The notes under the pieces are model-generated. The model saw nothing but the letters and a program-made list of their open reading frames with translations. It ran no database searches and had not been told where the DNA came from. From contig JALPQD010000004.1 of the NCBI GenBank assembly GCA_023101885.1, positions 16,148,688-16,212,687 on the forward strand: 64,000 bases of DNA, given 5' to 3'. This DNA is from Typhlomys cinereus (taxonomy: Eukaryota > Chordata > Mammalia > Rodentia > Platacanthomyidae). Below, piece after piece: positions 22,383 to 35,199 of the stretch. How positions within the stretch are numbered: the first letter of the stretch is position 1; every line of letters begins with the position of its first letter. The translations under genes were made by a program, and so were the position numbers.

Positions 22383-22690
22383 GCGACCTAAGTAAGCTCT
22401 GCCCACCAGAACCCCAGGTTCAGCCCAAGGACCCACCCAGGTCCTACCCCACCATCCAGCCAGAGCCGCGTGCAGGGCCGAGGGACGAGGAGGACCTCCC
22501 CCTGTGCCCAGGCCCGCCCCAGCTCCCCTCGGGTTAAATAGCTCCACGCCGACGCCCCCATCCTCCCTTTCCCACTCCGCTCCACTGGCCAGGACGTGGG
22601 CGTGGTCCAGCCAGGCCTCATCCGTGACCTAGGTAAGCTCTGTCCCTGCCCACCCCCAGAACCCCAGGCCAAATAATTCAGTTTAAGTGA
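22383..22690 (+). promoter_or_regulatory. L1 5' UTR/promoter copy inside the twin-primed element
   Basis: It matches 55,840-56,150 of L1-C. A 'cctaRgtaagctctg' unit end occurs at 22,387 and again at 22,628 (241 bases apart), so one unit plus the end of another is present. A TATA-like ttaaatag lies at 22,534-22,541. Several CpGs present in L1-C are TG or CA here, as expected after methylation decay. It is probably not an active promoter. Confidence 0.7.
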
Positions 22691-22720
22691 AATTGAAAGA
22701 TCTTAAAAGTTAAAACGACA

Positions 22721-23240
22721 ATGCCAAAGTCAAAGTGCAAATCCATGAGAAGCAACACTCAATTAAACAAATTTCCCACTGAAAGAATTAATCCCATAAT
22801 GTTAGACTCCAATCAGAACAAACCCATGGAAAATGGCCAAGAAAGCCTGACCCAGGATAACGACTTTCAAAATATGATCATTACCATGTTCAATACTATG
22901 AAAGAGGAAATCCGGGAGGAATTACATAATCGAATCAATTGCTTTGAAGAGGAACACAACAGACACTTGGAGGAGTCTAGAAAAACAGTGCAAGAAACAA
23001 AAACTGGCATAGAGCAGTTAAAACAGACTCAAGCAGAGTTTAAAACTGAGCTACAAGACAAGTTATCTTCAACCCAGAACTCCACAGAGAGTCTTATCAA
23101 CAGAACTAAGGAAGCAGAAAACAGAATTTCAGACCTTGAAGATAAAGTGGGAGTACTAACCAGCTCAATGGAAGAGGTTGTTAAAAGCCAAAAAGATACT
23201 TGAGAGAAATATCCAGGAGATATGGGACACCCTGAAGAAC
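22721..23240 (+). pseudogene. L1 ORF1 N-terminal fragment, frameshifted
   Basis: It begins MPKSKCKSMRSNTQ, as the ORF1 of L1-C does after its first two codons. The upstream ATG of L1-C is ACG here. The coiled-coil stretch is present. One extra A in an A run near 23,188 shifts the frame and causes a stop at 23,201-23,203. The sequence then ends at 'accctgaagaac', the internal priming point next to the TSD. No ORF1 RNA-binding domain remains, so it cannot be functional. Confidence 0.9.
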
Positions 23241-23839
23241 TCTATATAAGCAATCCTTATACATGCAACCACACACATAAGCATTTCCACGTACACGCAT
23301 GCATATACACATACTTAAACTTTTCATTTGGTTCATTATACACATATTAGAATAACCTCTTTATTTAGACGAATGACTGTTATGTTTAAAGTATTGCTTA
23401 CATATGACTGTCTTATATTGTTTTAGAATTAGGCCAGTGTTCTCTTGTTTACGACCCAGGCACTTCCTTACTTAAGTGGTGTTCCAAGATATCTTTAATC
23501 CACAGGAATTATCTATTCTATAGATAAAACTCAAGCAGGAAAAAGAGAGGGGTTTGGATGCCTACCGATGTATCATAGAATTGATTAATCAATATGAATT
23601 GATTAATATTTTGCACTTGTCTAAGGTGGTGAACAGAACCTTTATATTGTTTAAAAATTTATTATCTATTTATTCGCTTTTATATATTTTTGTACCGGTG
23701 AATAAACCTAAGATAAAACTTTAGGTATTGTCTTAATACATAGTTAACCCTTCTCTAATCCCAGTTTATTCACCATTTTATATTTCCCTGCTCCCATGGC
23801 AACTTAAATCTAACATTGATATTCCAGTTTGCTTGTCAC

Positions 23840-24250
23840 TTGGGTTCTTTTCTGATATTTTTGGAATTTTTTCTACTTTCTTAACATTTATGTACTCATA
23901 ACTCATTCCCATATAAATGCACATTTACAGAATTAGAACTAGAATATTTATTTATATGAGAGAAAAATGTCTTTCTGAATCTGCATTACTTCACATAATA
24001 GAATATTTCACAGTTCCATCTATTCTTCTGTCAATTATGTATTTTCTAAAATATTTTATTCATTTAGACTGTCACACATGAATGTGATGAACATGTGCTT
24101 TACACCCCTCATCACATATTATCTCATCATACTCCTTTGCCCACTACTAGCCATCATCTTACCAACCAATCTCCTTCCTGAGTTCATAAATTTGTGCATG
24201 TGCAACCTAACAAGTTTCATCTCAGTTGCTAAAGTGGAAAGAGTCTCATT
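23840..24250 (-). repeat. Possible ancient L1 fragment
   Basis: 'tctttctgaatctgcattac' and 'ttcacataatagaatatttc' with 'agttccatctattcttctgt' follow the order of reversed old L1 ORF2/3' end sequence. The match is weak and limited to word order. Confidence 0.35.
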
Positions 24251-27200
24251 ACTACCTGGAACAAGGATATAGCATCAGTGTAGGTGCCATTGAGGAAAAT
24301 AGCACCCATTCACCGCCACATCTGACATTAACTATCAACAGTTTCTCAGGAAATTGTGAAGTTTCTTCTGATCTCCCCCCCCCCTTGATGATGAAATGTT
24401 AATAGATGAAAAATCTTGTGTAAATCTTGTTGAAGTAGACACAGCTGTGCTGAAATCCTTTGTGTATAGCCCTTTTATGTGGAGAAGACATTCTCTGTAT
24501 TGGTTAGATGATGAGGAAAACAAGATTTCTGGGTAATTTACTCATTCCTTTATTATTGCATCCAGTAAAAAAGATATAATAAATGTTAATAATTTCTAGG
24601 TAGAGTATTTAGTTTTTGACTGACTTTTATCACAGTCTACAGTAATCAGAAATTGTTTTATTACTGCTACTGTGCACAGCTATTTAAACATACTAGGCCA
24701 CGATTATGCAATTTCTTATTTTCACCATCATTTGATACTCTGAGGCAAATAACAATGAACTATGATGGTCTTTATAATCTCTTTTGATATTTATGATTCA
24801 CATAATGCTAGTAAGATTGACTATGCAGATATTCTCTATCAGATGAACATGTGTGATTTTTATATAAATTTACTGAGAGAATTAGCTGCACAATTATTTT
24901 TTGTAATGGGATGTCTACATTTTATAAAATTCAATTTGGTTTAAGATATGATTGAATATAATGAGGATTCTTTCCAAACACTAGTTGTGTGATTACTAGA
25001 ATGTTGTTGAGCTTATTTTATTTTCAGATTTTTTATTATTAATTTATTTTTCTATCTTTACAAGCAGTTTCTTAATCTGTAAAATGGATCTACTCATGGC
25101 TTTTTATAAAAGATTGTGGTAAATCAAAATATACAAATTAGTGTGTTCCTTAGTCAAATTCATTTAATTAACCGAGAAAACAGGATTTAATCATTTCTCT
25201 AGAAATTACCTGGGGTGATATAATCAGTAGAATATAGTTCGATAACACTGCAAATGTGTTCTTGCCTGTACTTTTTCATTTGGTCTAGGATTCTGATACT
25301 TATTTTCTCTTCAGATCAAACGTTTTCAATTTGACATATTATAGACTATTTTAAATATTTTATTTTCTGTTAAAAGACAACTTTCCAATATTTTTTACAG
25401 ATTTAAGGAATATTTAAATCCCACTTCTGTATAAAATAGAAGTAATATTTAGAACAATCAAAATGCATACATATGTCAATACAATTTTAATGTGTTGCAG
25501 GACAACACTTCCCACCTTCTTTTCTGGTTGCATTCTATTCTTTTGCTTGTGAGGTAGGACTGTCTTTTCAGGAACAATAGCTTTTACAGCTAGTGATAGA
25601 TTGCTGTAGATTGAAAAACATGTTATTGCAACATTTTGTGATACTTTAACTGCCAATAATAAGGTGTACATCATCATGTTCAAAGGCCTTTAGCTTTTCT
25701 GTGGCCAAAATGGTATAATCATTTGCAGCAATGTCCTTACATAGAAAATGTCTAATTCGTTATCAGCCATACTTTCTCTTTTATTTTGAAAAGTTTTGTA
25801 TTAGTAGCTTTGGCAATGTATTGAAGGGGATTTTGATGTAGTAACAGCAGAAATCAAAAAGAACCAGGAAATTACCATCCTTCCTTAGACTGAGTCACTC
25901 AGTCTGCAAGAAAATATCTACCTTCCACTTACATAGTAGCTCAGACTTATTTCTATATTGAGAACACAAATAAAATTACCATTCACCTTTCAATGAATGC
26001 AATTGTGAGATTAAACTCATAGAAATAATAATCAAAAGAAGGTTATCTTTTCCTATGTCAGTTTCTGAGACTTTATTCCTCTACCCTAATAAAAGGATAA
26101 TTTTTGTTGCATTACTTGAAATTTTTCTTCACTAAGAGTTCAGAATTTCTTCACTAAGAGTTCTAGAAATAACATCATAATTTGGCATTCACAGGACTTT
26201 GTTCCATTCTCCCATGCTAGGCTGTAGTGGTGAATATTTTCATAGAATATATGACACTAAGAATGGCTGTTGTGAAACAGTTTTTCAAATATTCAGTGAT
26301 AAGTAACATAACCAAGGAAATGAAATTGCAATTACAACCGTACCATGAATCTTCTCTGTCTGTTGTGTACTTCATCTAAAGGGGACAATATTTGATCCAA
26401 ACATTCGTGACATTTAAAGCACTATAGCATTTTGGTTACTATCATTGACACAACATTAAAGAAATGGGAGCAAAAGTAAATCACTTTGACACATATGGTG
26501 ACTAAACTCTCACAAAGATATGTTTGCACATTTGTCTCTATTTTTATTTGCTTATTACTCACAATATTGTATATTGCATTGAAAATGCAGAAACTCTGTA
26601 CATAACCTTGAAAAAAGAATAATTTTGAAAAGGTACTTAAAACCTTATCTCCTATTCACTTTTAGGATCCTAAACCAAAAGTAGATTTAATGAAGTTTAA
26701 CTGCTAGCCAATGCAATACAATAAGTAACACAGAAAGAAGAAAGTGATATCTGGAATTCCAGAACCTTCCTTATCCTCTCACCTAGACTTTAGGGAGATG
26801 AAGAACTGGCTTGGCACTCACTCCCCAGTCTTAGTCCTTTTCTGACTGTCAATAGTTTGAATAAATATAAACATCAGACAGTGTCACTCTTACCTTGATA
26901 GATCAAGAAATAACAAGATCACAACATAGTCATAAGCAACCGCAGAAAAGAAACTTGCATTGCCAATCTACAAAATAATAAATAACTCTTTTCCAGATAA
27001 ATGTGTAAGTCCTGATTTTATATATGCCATTTCTACTCTCAGTCTAAACTTCCATACTAATAGACAAGGTTTACAAACAAAGCATTGATCTATCCTAATT
27101 CTTGCTAACATATCACTCAAAGGAGTGATGCTGAACTTCTTTATAATGTCCTTCAAATCATGAAGCAACCCATCTTAGTGATTGGCAACTTAGCCTGGTG

Positions 27201-29940
27201 TTTATCCTCTTGAAAAGGAAGGCAAATTTGTGAGACTTTGGGGACACTCCAGTTGTTTTTTGGCTGGAAGTCATCAATATGATATTAATGTAAACTTGCC
27301 TTTTGAACATGATAACTCTGCATGTTAAACCTTTAAACTACCAAAATAAACAAAGCTAAGAGTAAAATTATGAAATAGTGAATTCATTTTTTTCAGGCAC
27401 AATAGTGATCTTAGCCAATTGATAATTGGATTAATTCAACCTGCACTAGAGTTTTTTCTTTAAATTTGTTCTACATTTCTGATGTCATGTCTGTATATAA
27501 AGGATACTCCAGTGAGGAAACGAATCAACATAATACTATAATTAACGATACGTGTCTTTCAGTACCAGGAAACGAAATGAAAAAAAATATTGTAAGAGTT
27601 AAATAAATGTGTAAATAATTGATGAGCTGTTTGGTCAAATTCATTGTTTTCAGTCTCTTAATTTAAACTATGAAATACTTAAAGCTTAGAGAAAACTAAA
27701 AGATCACAATATGAGTATTAAAATATAAGACATAAAACAAATACATACAGATAGCAATTAAGATTATTGAGAAGTGATTTCATGGATGGTTAAAGATAAG
27801 TCCTACGGATGAATTATGCACACAATAAAAAGAAATTATCAATTCATTTTGAGAAACAGTCATTGTCATTCTCTTAAATTATCAATTTATATTTTATAGT
27901 TTAATACAGAAGTAAATCATGGGGATATGAATTTTCTGATTTATTTTTCAAATTCATGAAATTGAAATGATCAGTCGTTGTTATTTTGTTTCCCAGATTG
28001 TATTTTTGGAATTATCATGTTCCTGGAATATGTAAAAATAATACTTAGAGATGTAGTAGTTAACCATGACATTCTAAAATAGCAGTATCTAAAAGTTAGA
28101 AAACAAATCCTAAATTATTTTAGCAAATTCAAAAACTTAATTTTCTTTAAAAATTACAGAATTGCCTCCAAGGAAAAGTCTACAGACTGAAAACTGGCTT
28201 GTGCTTGCATGTTTCTAAAACCTGTATGCGTACAACTTAAATAACATTTCAGTGAAAAGCAACGCATGATGAGCTAACGTTACTAAATTTATAAGAATAT
28301 CTAGGAAAAGATAAAATGCTTGCTTATATTTCCTATTAAAATGATTTTCATTGAAAACAAAAATTATCCACATAAACCACAGCAGTCCTACCTGTTACAG
28401 CTATATCCACATTAATCATAAATAGAAAAGAAAACTTTTATACGTACCTGATAACATTTGGATGCTGATAAACTCAGTGACATTTCTTCATGCCCAGCAA
28501 AGATGAGAGTAACAAATATTGTTCTGTGGGCATTTTGTTAACATTCTTTTCTGTAAATATTGTTAGCAGAAAAAAATGTCTATTTTTAGTAAAACAATCT
28601 GTTCAAAACTGGTGTTTCTCAGGACACCTGGGCCTTCCAAGTCATCAAGAAGCAGAAGCCACTAAAACAGAAAGATCAGAAGTGAAATATGAGAAGCTTC
28701 AAATAGATCAGCTGAATAAACTGTATTATTGATTTTTCAACCTTCTTTTATTATCATTTAGGTCAGTTTATATGGTATTCTGAAACTCTGCTTTTGCTAA
28801 TACTATAAAAATTCACTTCAGGAGCATGATAGAAAGTCAGTAATACTTTAAGACTTTTATCACATTAGTAACTTTCTTATGATATTAGAAATTCAATATA
28901 GGACAGAAAAGTCACTGATCCTGTAGCTAAATTGCTAAGACAATGCAACACTTACCACAAGGACATGAAATATGCATTTCACTTTGAAGCTTTACAACTT
29001 TCAATTTTTCTTTTCTACTCCTCTGAGGAACTTTCCTTTAGAATATTTTTTACAACAAACATGCAATAATGTATAAAACTTCATAGACAGTAAAATGCAG
29101 GGCATTGATTCTTCTGCAGAGAAGAAAAAGGTCATAGAAGAAATGATCCTGCCTCTGATCACGCAGTAGGAAACTCATGCTGTCCAAGGCTTCTTAAAAA
29201 CAAAATAAATCTACAGAACAATATAGATTAAATTCATGGTAAAATTATCCTTCCAGTTAGACAATATGTACTAATTGAAAGTTTGATTTTATATATTGAA
29301 AAGAAACTAAGGAGTTGCTAAGGAAATAAAGAAAAATTGTGCCTTAGCATCTGAATGTCATCAGGTGAATTTCAAAATTTGTTTCTGTATTAGTTTGCTT
29401 AAATACATTTGTAATAGGCTGCACTACAATGCTTTAGCTAGGTTACCTTTGTTTTTAATAAAAGTCATATATAATGTGAGATTGGGAAAACATATCTCAA
29501 TTTCTGGTACACTTAGGCTTTGCTTATTTGAAGTGATAGTGTAGTACGTAAGTTCCAACTGGAAAGACAACTAAGCTTTATGTTACATTAATATTTTAAT
29601 TATTTTATTTACTTAATATTTAATATTTTAATTGTTTCATCAATGCCAAAATACACAAAAGTAATATGGTTCATATAGTAAGCTATGCTTACATTACACA
29701 TTTGCAATACCCAAAGCAATCAATATACAAAATTATCTGTTGATTCATTATCTCTTTCACCAAATATCTAATCAGGTATTGCAAGGTGTACTTCATTGCA
29801 CTTTTCAATATGCTTGGAATGAAACATTGTAAAACATAAATATGTTTAATATGACACCTTACTTGATACAAGTTCTAGGAAACTCAGAGTCTAGCAAGTG
29901 GCATTTGTGGTTGCGAGAGATAGGGCTAATGGTGTGATTC
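24250..29940. other. 5.7 kb AT-rich, low-copy-looking DNA
   Basis: I recognise no repeat family, RNA gene or exon. ORFs of 60-90 codons (for example 25,414-25,683 minus and 28,490-28,732 plus) carry no known motif. A small 22-base tandem duplication lies at 26,125-26,163. Single-copy intergenic or intronic DNA is likely. Confidence 0.5.
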
Positions 29941-29984
29941 AGGAGAACTTCTTATAACCGGTCACATTTTTTCTATCTGAGCCA

Positions 29985-30900
29985 GCCACTGAGCAGCTGC
30001 TGCTGTTGTGCCTCCTACTACATGCTGTGTGTCACCGCTGCCCCTATGCCCAGAGGGCTGCCTCTGGAGACAAAGCCCCTAACTTTGAAGCCACCACCAC
30101 CACTATTCATTGCATCTGATTCCAGGACTTTCTGGGAGACTCGCGGGGGCATTCCTTTCTCCCATCTGCAGGACTTTATCTCAGTGTGCACCACAGAGCT
30201 TGGCAGAGCTGCAAGCTGATGCCAGAGTTTGCCAGAGAAATGTTAAGTTGATTGCCCTTTCGATAGACAATGTTGAGGACCATCTTGCCTGGAGCAAGGA
30301 TATCAATGCTTACCAAGTTAATGAGCCCACAGAAAAGTCACCTTTTCCTATCATTGATGACAAGAATAAGGACCTGGCCATCCTCTTGTGCATGTTGGAC
30401 CCAGCAGAGAAGGACAAGGAGGGCATGTATTGACTGCCCAGGTGGTGTTCCTTTTTGGCCCTGATAAGAAACTGAAGCTATCTATCTCTATTCAGCTACC
30501 ACTGGAAGGAATTTTGATGAGATCCTCAGAGTAATTATCTCTCTTCAACTGACAGCAGATAAAAGGGTTGCCACCCCAGTCGATTAGAAGGATGGAGACA
30601 AGCGAGATGGTCCTTTCAAACATCCCCAAAGAGGAAGCCAAGCCACTTTTCCCTAAAGGACTATTCACCAGAGACCTCCTGTCTGGAGAAAAATACCTCT
30701 GTTACACTCCCCAGCCTTAAGTCTGCTCAGTCCTTGGGGCTGCAGCTGCTCACTGAGCACAGGGACCCCAGAGTCCTGTTGCCCTGAAGCAGTTTCATAG
30801 AAACATCCAGGAGTGGTCAGAGCCTAGGTCATTAGCTTGCTGTACTACTGCTTATTATATGGAAATGGCACCAAGAAAACAAATTACATTTGCATAGAGA
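29985..30900 (+). pseudogene. PRDX6: Processed pseudogene of peroxiredoxin 6
   Basis: The parent enzyme is a 1-Cys peroxiredoxin that reduces peroxides and phospholipid hydroperoxides with glutathione and also has phospholipase A2 activity. The coding-like part runs from an ATG at 30,046 to TAA at 30,718-30,720. That is exactly 675 bases, the length expected for 224 residues plus stop, so the indels must cancel out. Recognisable blocks are VCTTELGRAA (with the peroxidatic Cys), NVKLIALSID, VEDHLAWSKDINAY, PFPIIDD, MLDPAEKD and the C-terminal KYLxYTPQP. Frameshifts occur near the start, near 30,140, near 30,213 (stop at 30,217) and near 30,428 (stop at 30,431). It has no introns and keeps UTR-like flanks, so it is retrocopied and dead. 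No clear poly(A) tail or TSD was found. Confidence 0.93.
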
Positions 30901-30929
30901 ATGGACAAATGGAAAACAATCATTTAAGA

Positions 30930-32840
30930 TGTTAAAGAAATTAAAATTCTGAAATTATATTTTGGTGAGAAATTTCAATGCAAATACTTTTCTAATTATA
31001 TGTATGTATGTATATGTAATCTACTTGTTTATCAAACCTCCTTTTCTGATGCAATAAATATAAACACATGAAAACAATATTGAATAAAAAGTGTAAAAAT
31101 CATGCATGCAAATAAATATCTAAAGGCAGTTTCAGGAAAAAGGAAACTGAGTAAAGCAAAAAAAAAAAAAAAGAGGTTAGAGGAATGGATTTTTATGCAT
31201 CCAAAATACAGAAAGCAAACAGTTTGGGGATGGAAAATGGAAAGTAAACTTCTGATCTGCTGAGGCAGCAGCTCTGTGTTCATCTGTGAAAATGGATAAT
31301 GTCTCTCCTTCCTGTACAATAGTGGAGTCTACTTTTTGGAGGGGGAAAGGCAGAAATATGCTGGATTAGTGATACCAATCATGCCTGAAAAGTGAAGAAG
31401 GAGCTGCAGTGGAGAGCAGCATCAAAAAGGAGAAAGACACCAAGGATAGTAGGAGACAATGAAAGAAGGAGCATGTCTTAAAATTCTTAGAAACAAAAGT
31501 AATGTTCTCTCAAATTGACAGCCATTAAAAGCTACTCATTGAGAATAGAAGAAAACCAGCTTTTTTTTCCTCAGATATTAAGTGAAACATTTTGTTTCAT
31601 GGAGTTTTTCTCAAGAACTAACAATGATATGCTTCATAAAAATGGGTCAGAAACCAAGTAACTAACCAGTCAGCAGCAGCAATGATAGCCACAGTGATAT
31701 CTAGAATAAGAAAAATGAAAATGTAATATGTAGTATAATATATATGTTCCAACAATGAAAAATAAATAATAATGAACAGAGAAGACAATGTATAATGAAA
31801 TCTTTATATATTGAATATAAGTAAAATAAGTGATGCTTATGAGAAATTTTATTTCAATGAATTTACATAGTGTGAAAATTAATTAATAACAAAAAACTCC
31901 AAGTGTTTAAATAATGAAGCTCATAAAACTAATGAGGAAATTGAAAATATACCATAAAACATATGAAAGTGCAATGTTAGTACTATGAAGAGAAAATAAA
32001 AAACATTTCTTGAGAACATGAACTCAATAACTTAGGTCATAAGATGAAACATCATGGTATTAATTAATACAGAATTCATTTAAATAAACAAATTCAACAG
32101 AACCATGTCATCAAGTTTTAGGAAAAATGATGGAATTTAAGATCAATCTGTTACTCTACTGTTTCAGAACGCTGTGAGGAAAAGTCCATGTCGCACCTAA
32201 TTTGTCTTAATTTTCTACTCTTGCCTTGGAAGAGATTGCAATTTAGGCAATTATGTAATTGTCTGCAAGAATAGTGTGCATTTAGCAAACCAGTCCCACA
32301 AAAGAGAGGAAGAAAATTTTACAAACTGAAAACAGAAAGATAGATAGAAACCTAAATGATCATTGTTTTAGAATCCTCCAATGGGAAGTACTTTTTAAAA
32401 AAGATAAGAAATTTTAAAATGTAGTCTACATAATAGAAATTTTTACTGAATAGCATTTTAAACATTTTATTATGCTTCACTAAGAATACCGAGTATCTCA
32501 AAGTCAAATATCAAGGTAAACATTTTTGTAATGCACGTATTCACTCATGAATACAGACATCTAAAAACCCCATTACCTTCCTATAAATGAGTGTGGACAG
32601 AACAATACATTGTGAAGAACTAAGTGATATAATCAATACAGTTACAAAGCAAAAGTGTTTTCGAAGTATATTTAAACATAAATTAAACATAAATTCTCTG
32701 ATTAGTATATGCAAACTAAAATGCAAGTAAAAATTCATTCATACATATGTCTATGAAGCCCAGAGTAAGCATTGGCTAATTCCCAATTTTTTTTCTAAGA
32801 TTTAATGAGTTTAATCTGAATATAGAACACCAGCGACCAT
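30930..32840. other. AT-rich stretch, nothing recognised
   Basis: Only an A15 run near 31,159 and short ORFs without motifs. Confidence 0.5.
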
Positions 32841-32844
32841 ACAA

Positions 32845-33050
32845 TGTTCACCTGGAAGCAGGGCCAGCCATTCTCTCCACATGGGGAGGTACAGGGAACT
32901 TTGCAGAAGAGGGGACTGTAAGACTGTGAGAGCCTAAAAATGAAGTGTTCTATTGCTGGACAGATTACTCCATTCAAGGTAGGGCAGCCACAGTCAGAAA
33001 CTCAAAGCAATGTGATTTGAACTCATCACACCTGCAGAGTAGTGGACATG
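32845..33050 (+). repeat. Old L1 3' UTR fragment
   Basis: 'gaacaccagcgaccatacaa', 'cagggaactttgcagaagag', 'gggactgtaagactgtgaga' and 'tactccattcaaggtagggc' keep the order of the L1 3' UTR pieces at 9,640-9,780 and 39,465-39,600, with heavy divergence. Confidence 0.5.
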
Positions 33051-33494
33051 TCACTTTTCTGGAAGATGCTCTTAAATAACATATATTTTAATTGAAATAT
33101 TTCTAATAGTTTTTGAAATAATGACTGTTTCTGTGTAATGTCTCCTAAAAGCTTTAAGAAATTATTTCATGCTTGAAAATTAACATGTTTTGTTTTAGAA
33201 TTACAAGAACTACATAAAGAAAAAAAGAAACAACTACAATTTCAGTTTTTTCTTGACATTAGTGAATTATGTTTTATAACTTACAACATGAATCATAACA
33301 GAACATCTATAAATTATAGATAAATGTGAAAAGTGGCTTGCACTTTAATTAAATAATTGTAATTAAGTAGCTTGCTATATATTTACAAGTGTATTCACCT
33401 CAACAACATACATAAATTTTTTCTTTAGTAGCAATTTGCCTCAGAATTTGAAACTTATGTTAAATACTAACTTTAAAATGTTTCAATGGACAAT

Positions 33495-35170
33495 GTGCCA
33501 GGTTACTTTTCTTTGTTGCTGTGGATAATACTCAAAGTCAAACAAATTTAAGGAGAGGAAAAGGAGACTTATTGAGCTTACATTTCTAGAGGTGCTATAT
33601 TATCCATTATAATAGAAAAGGCATGGCATGATAGAAGAGGGTAATGGCCTAAATCACATATATCATGGAGGCTGAGAATTGCAAAACTTCAGTAGGAGAC
33701 TTCTCCTGAATGCAGGGTGGAGGTAAACAACCTCAAGGCTCACTCCCTGTGACTGCCTTCTTCCAGCAAAGCTTTACCTCCTAAAGGTGCTGTGACTTTC
33801 ATAAGCACATGAGCCTGTGGGTGACAACTGACATTTCAAAGCATGACATTTCAACCTTGATTCCCACAGGTTCATTGATATCTGATTATGTAAATCATAT
33901 TCAGTCCAACTTTAAAAGTCCCATAGACTACACCAGTAATCCCAACATAGTCCATAAGTCCAAAGTCCAAAGCTTCCTATAAAATCAAAAGATTCCAATA
34001 TTCAGTGGCAAAGAACAAATATTCCCATTGCAAAAGGGAGAAATGAGAATACATCCAGGAATGACTGGTCCAAAACAAGACCAAATGTGAGCAGGATTGA
34101 CTCCAAATCTGTAGCTCCATTTCAATAGATGAACATCTTGTTTAAATCATCTCAGTTCCATAACTTCCACTCCAATCTTCCAGTGCAGCTGCCTGCAAAA
34201 CTCATCATTCTTTTTGGCTGGCTCCTCTCATAATGCATAGCTTTCCTTGGCAGATGTCTCACATTTGCTCTTTACTTCCAAAAGCAAACCAGGCTTTAAC
34301 CCCATAGCACACAATGCCCTCCTTGGGCTTCTGTGCAGTTTTCCTGCCATACACTGGCTGAATTCAACAGTTCTCTGAAACCTGAGAGGAGGGATCCCTC
34401 TTTCCTCCCAACTTTCATTTCTGATGTCTATAAAATCAATACAAAATTTGTCAAGTTCTGCTATACCTGTAGGTGAAGATTGGCCTCCTTGAATCACAGC
34501 CGATTCAACTTCTATGCTGATGATAGGGAGGATCTCTCTTGGGCAGTGGCTTCAGAGGAGAAACAGACTTTTTATTTGAAGTTCTGCCCTTTAGCTATTC
34601 CATTCCAAAAATAATTTGCATTCTTATGGATAGAAGCCCTCACTGAGGAATTGGCCCTCAAGGTACCAGACTTTTCTATTATCCAAATTGTGAGCCGAGT
34701 TTAATTCACATGTGGTGCTAGTCTATTAGCAATAGCTGCCATTTTGCTGTCTGTCCTCTTAAACTAACCTTTGCATTTTTTCATCAAATCTTACAGTTTT
34801 CATTTCCTTCTAACTGATTCTTCATTGTTTTTCCTCATAAATGTAAACAAAAATGATGAAAAGTTGTCATGCCACAGTCAAGATAACATTGCTATGAACC
34901 TTCCTATAGCAAGCACTCAAATATAACTTTAAGCAAGCTTTTAGGAGGTGAACAAAGTTTTGCTAAACTCTCAGCAAAAGCAGCACTCCATTTTCCCCTC
35001 AACACAGTTTCTGGTTCTCTCTGAACCATCATAAGCTGGGCTTCCACTGTCCACGTATCTGGTAACATAATCCTCCTTTAAGCTCTCACTAGAATCACCC
35101 TTTCGGTCTTATTTCCAAGATGTAAAGTCTTTCCCAGTGCGAAGTCCCAAAATCATGACCTCTGACTCCT
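33495..35170 (-). mobile_element. MaLR (ERVL-type) LTR and internal fragment
   Basis: 33,495-33,890 reads as the reverse of a rodent MaLR LTR ('ttacttttctttgttgctgt', 'aaggagacttattgagctta', 'ggcatggcatgatagaag'). 33,900-35,170 then reads as reversed MaLR internal sequence ('tccataagtccaaagtccaa', 'taaaatcaaaagattcc', 'cccattgcaaaagggagaaa'). The order fits a minus-strand element with its 3' LTR at the left. It has no protein-coding capacity. Assignment is from memory of MaLR consensus sequences. Confidence 0.55.
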
Positions 35171-35199
35171 TTGGAATTCATCAATATCTAAAGATTCAT

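Larger units (their letters stand above)
21859..23244 (-). mobile_element. Twin-primed (5'-inverted) young L1 with 14 bp TSD
   Basis: 21,859-22,382 is the minus-strand 3' end of an L1. It matches the reverse of about 61,945-62,420, with a T-rich end that is the poly(A) tail. 22,383-23,244 is the 5' UTR and start of ORF1 in plus orientation. The word tataagcaatcctt flanks the whole at 21,845-21,858 and 23,245-23,258. An inverted 5' segment, a sense 3' segment, a tail and TSDs are the signature of twin priming. Its ORF1 differs from L1-C at about 11 of 155 residues, so both come from a recent, closely related lineage. Confidence 0.93.

Noticed and set aside
22130..22537. 135-codon plus-strand ORF and overlapping minus-strand ORFs
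   Set aside because: They cross the joint between the reversed L1 3' UTR and the inverted L1 5' UTR. Length comes from GC-rich, stop-poor sequence, not from a gene.
28490..28732. 80-codon ORF ending in a charged stretch
   Set aside because: No homology is recognised, no splice sites are convincing, and a chance ORF of this size is expected in 64 kb.
29985..30900. Idea that this is a functional peroxiredoxin gene
   Set aside because: At least four frameshifts and two early stops, and no introns.
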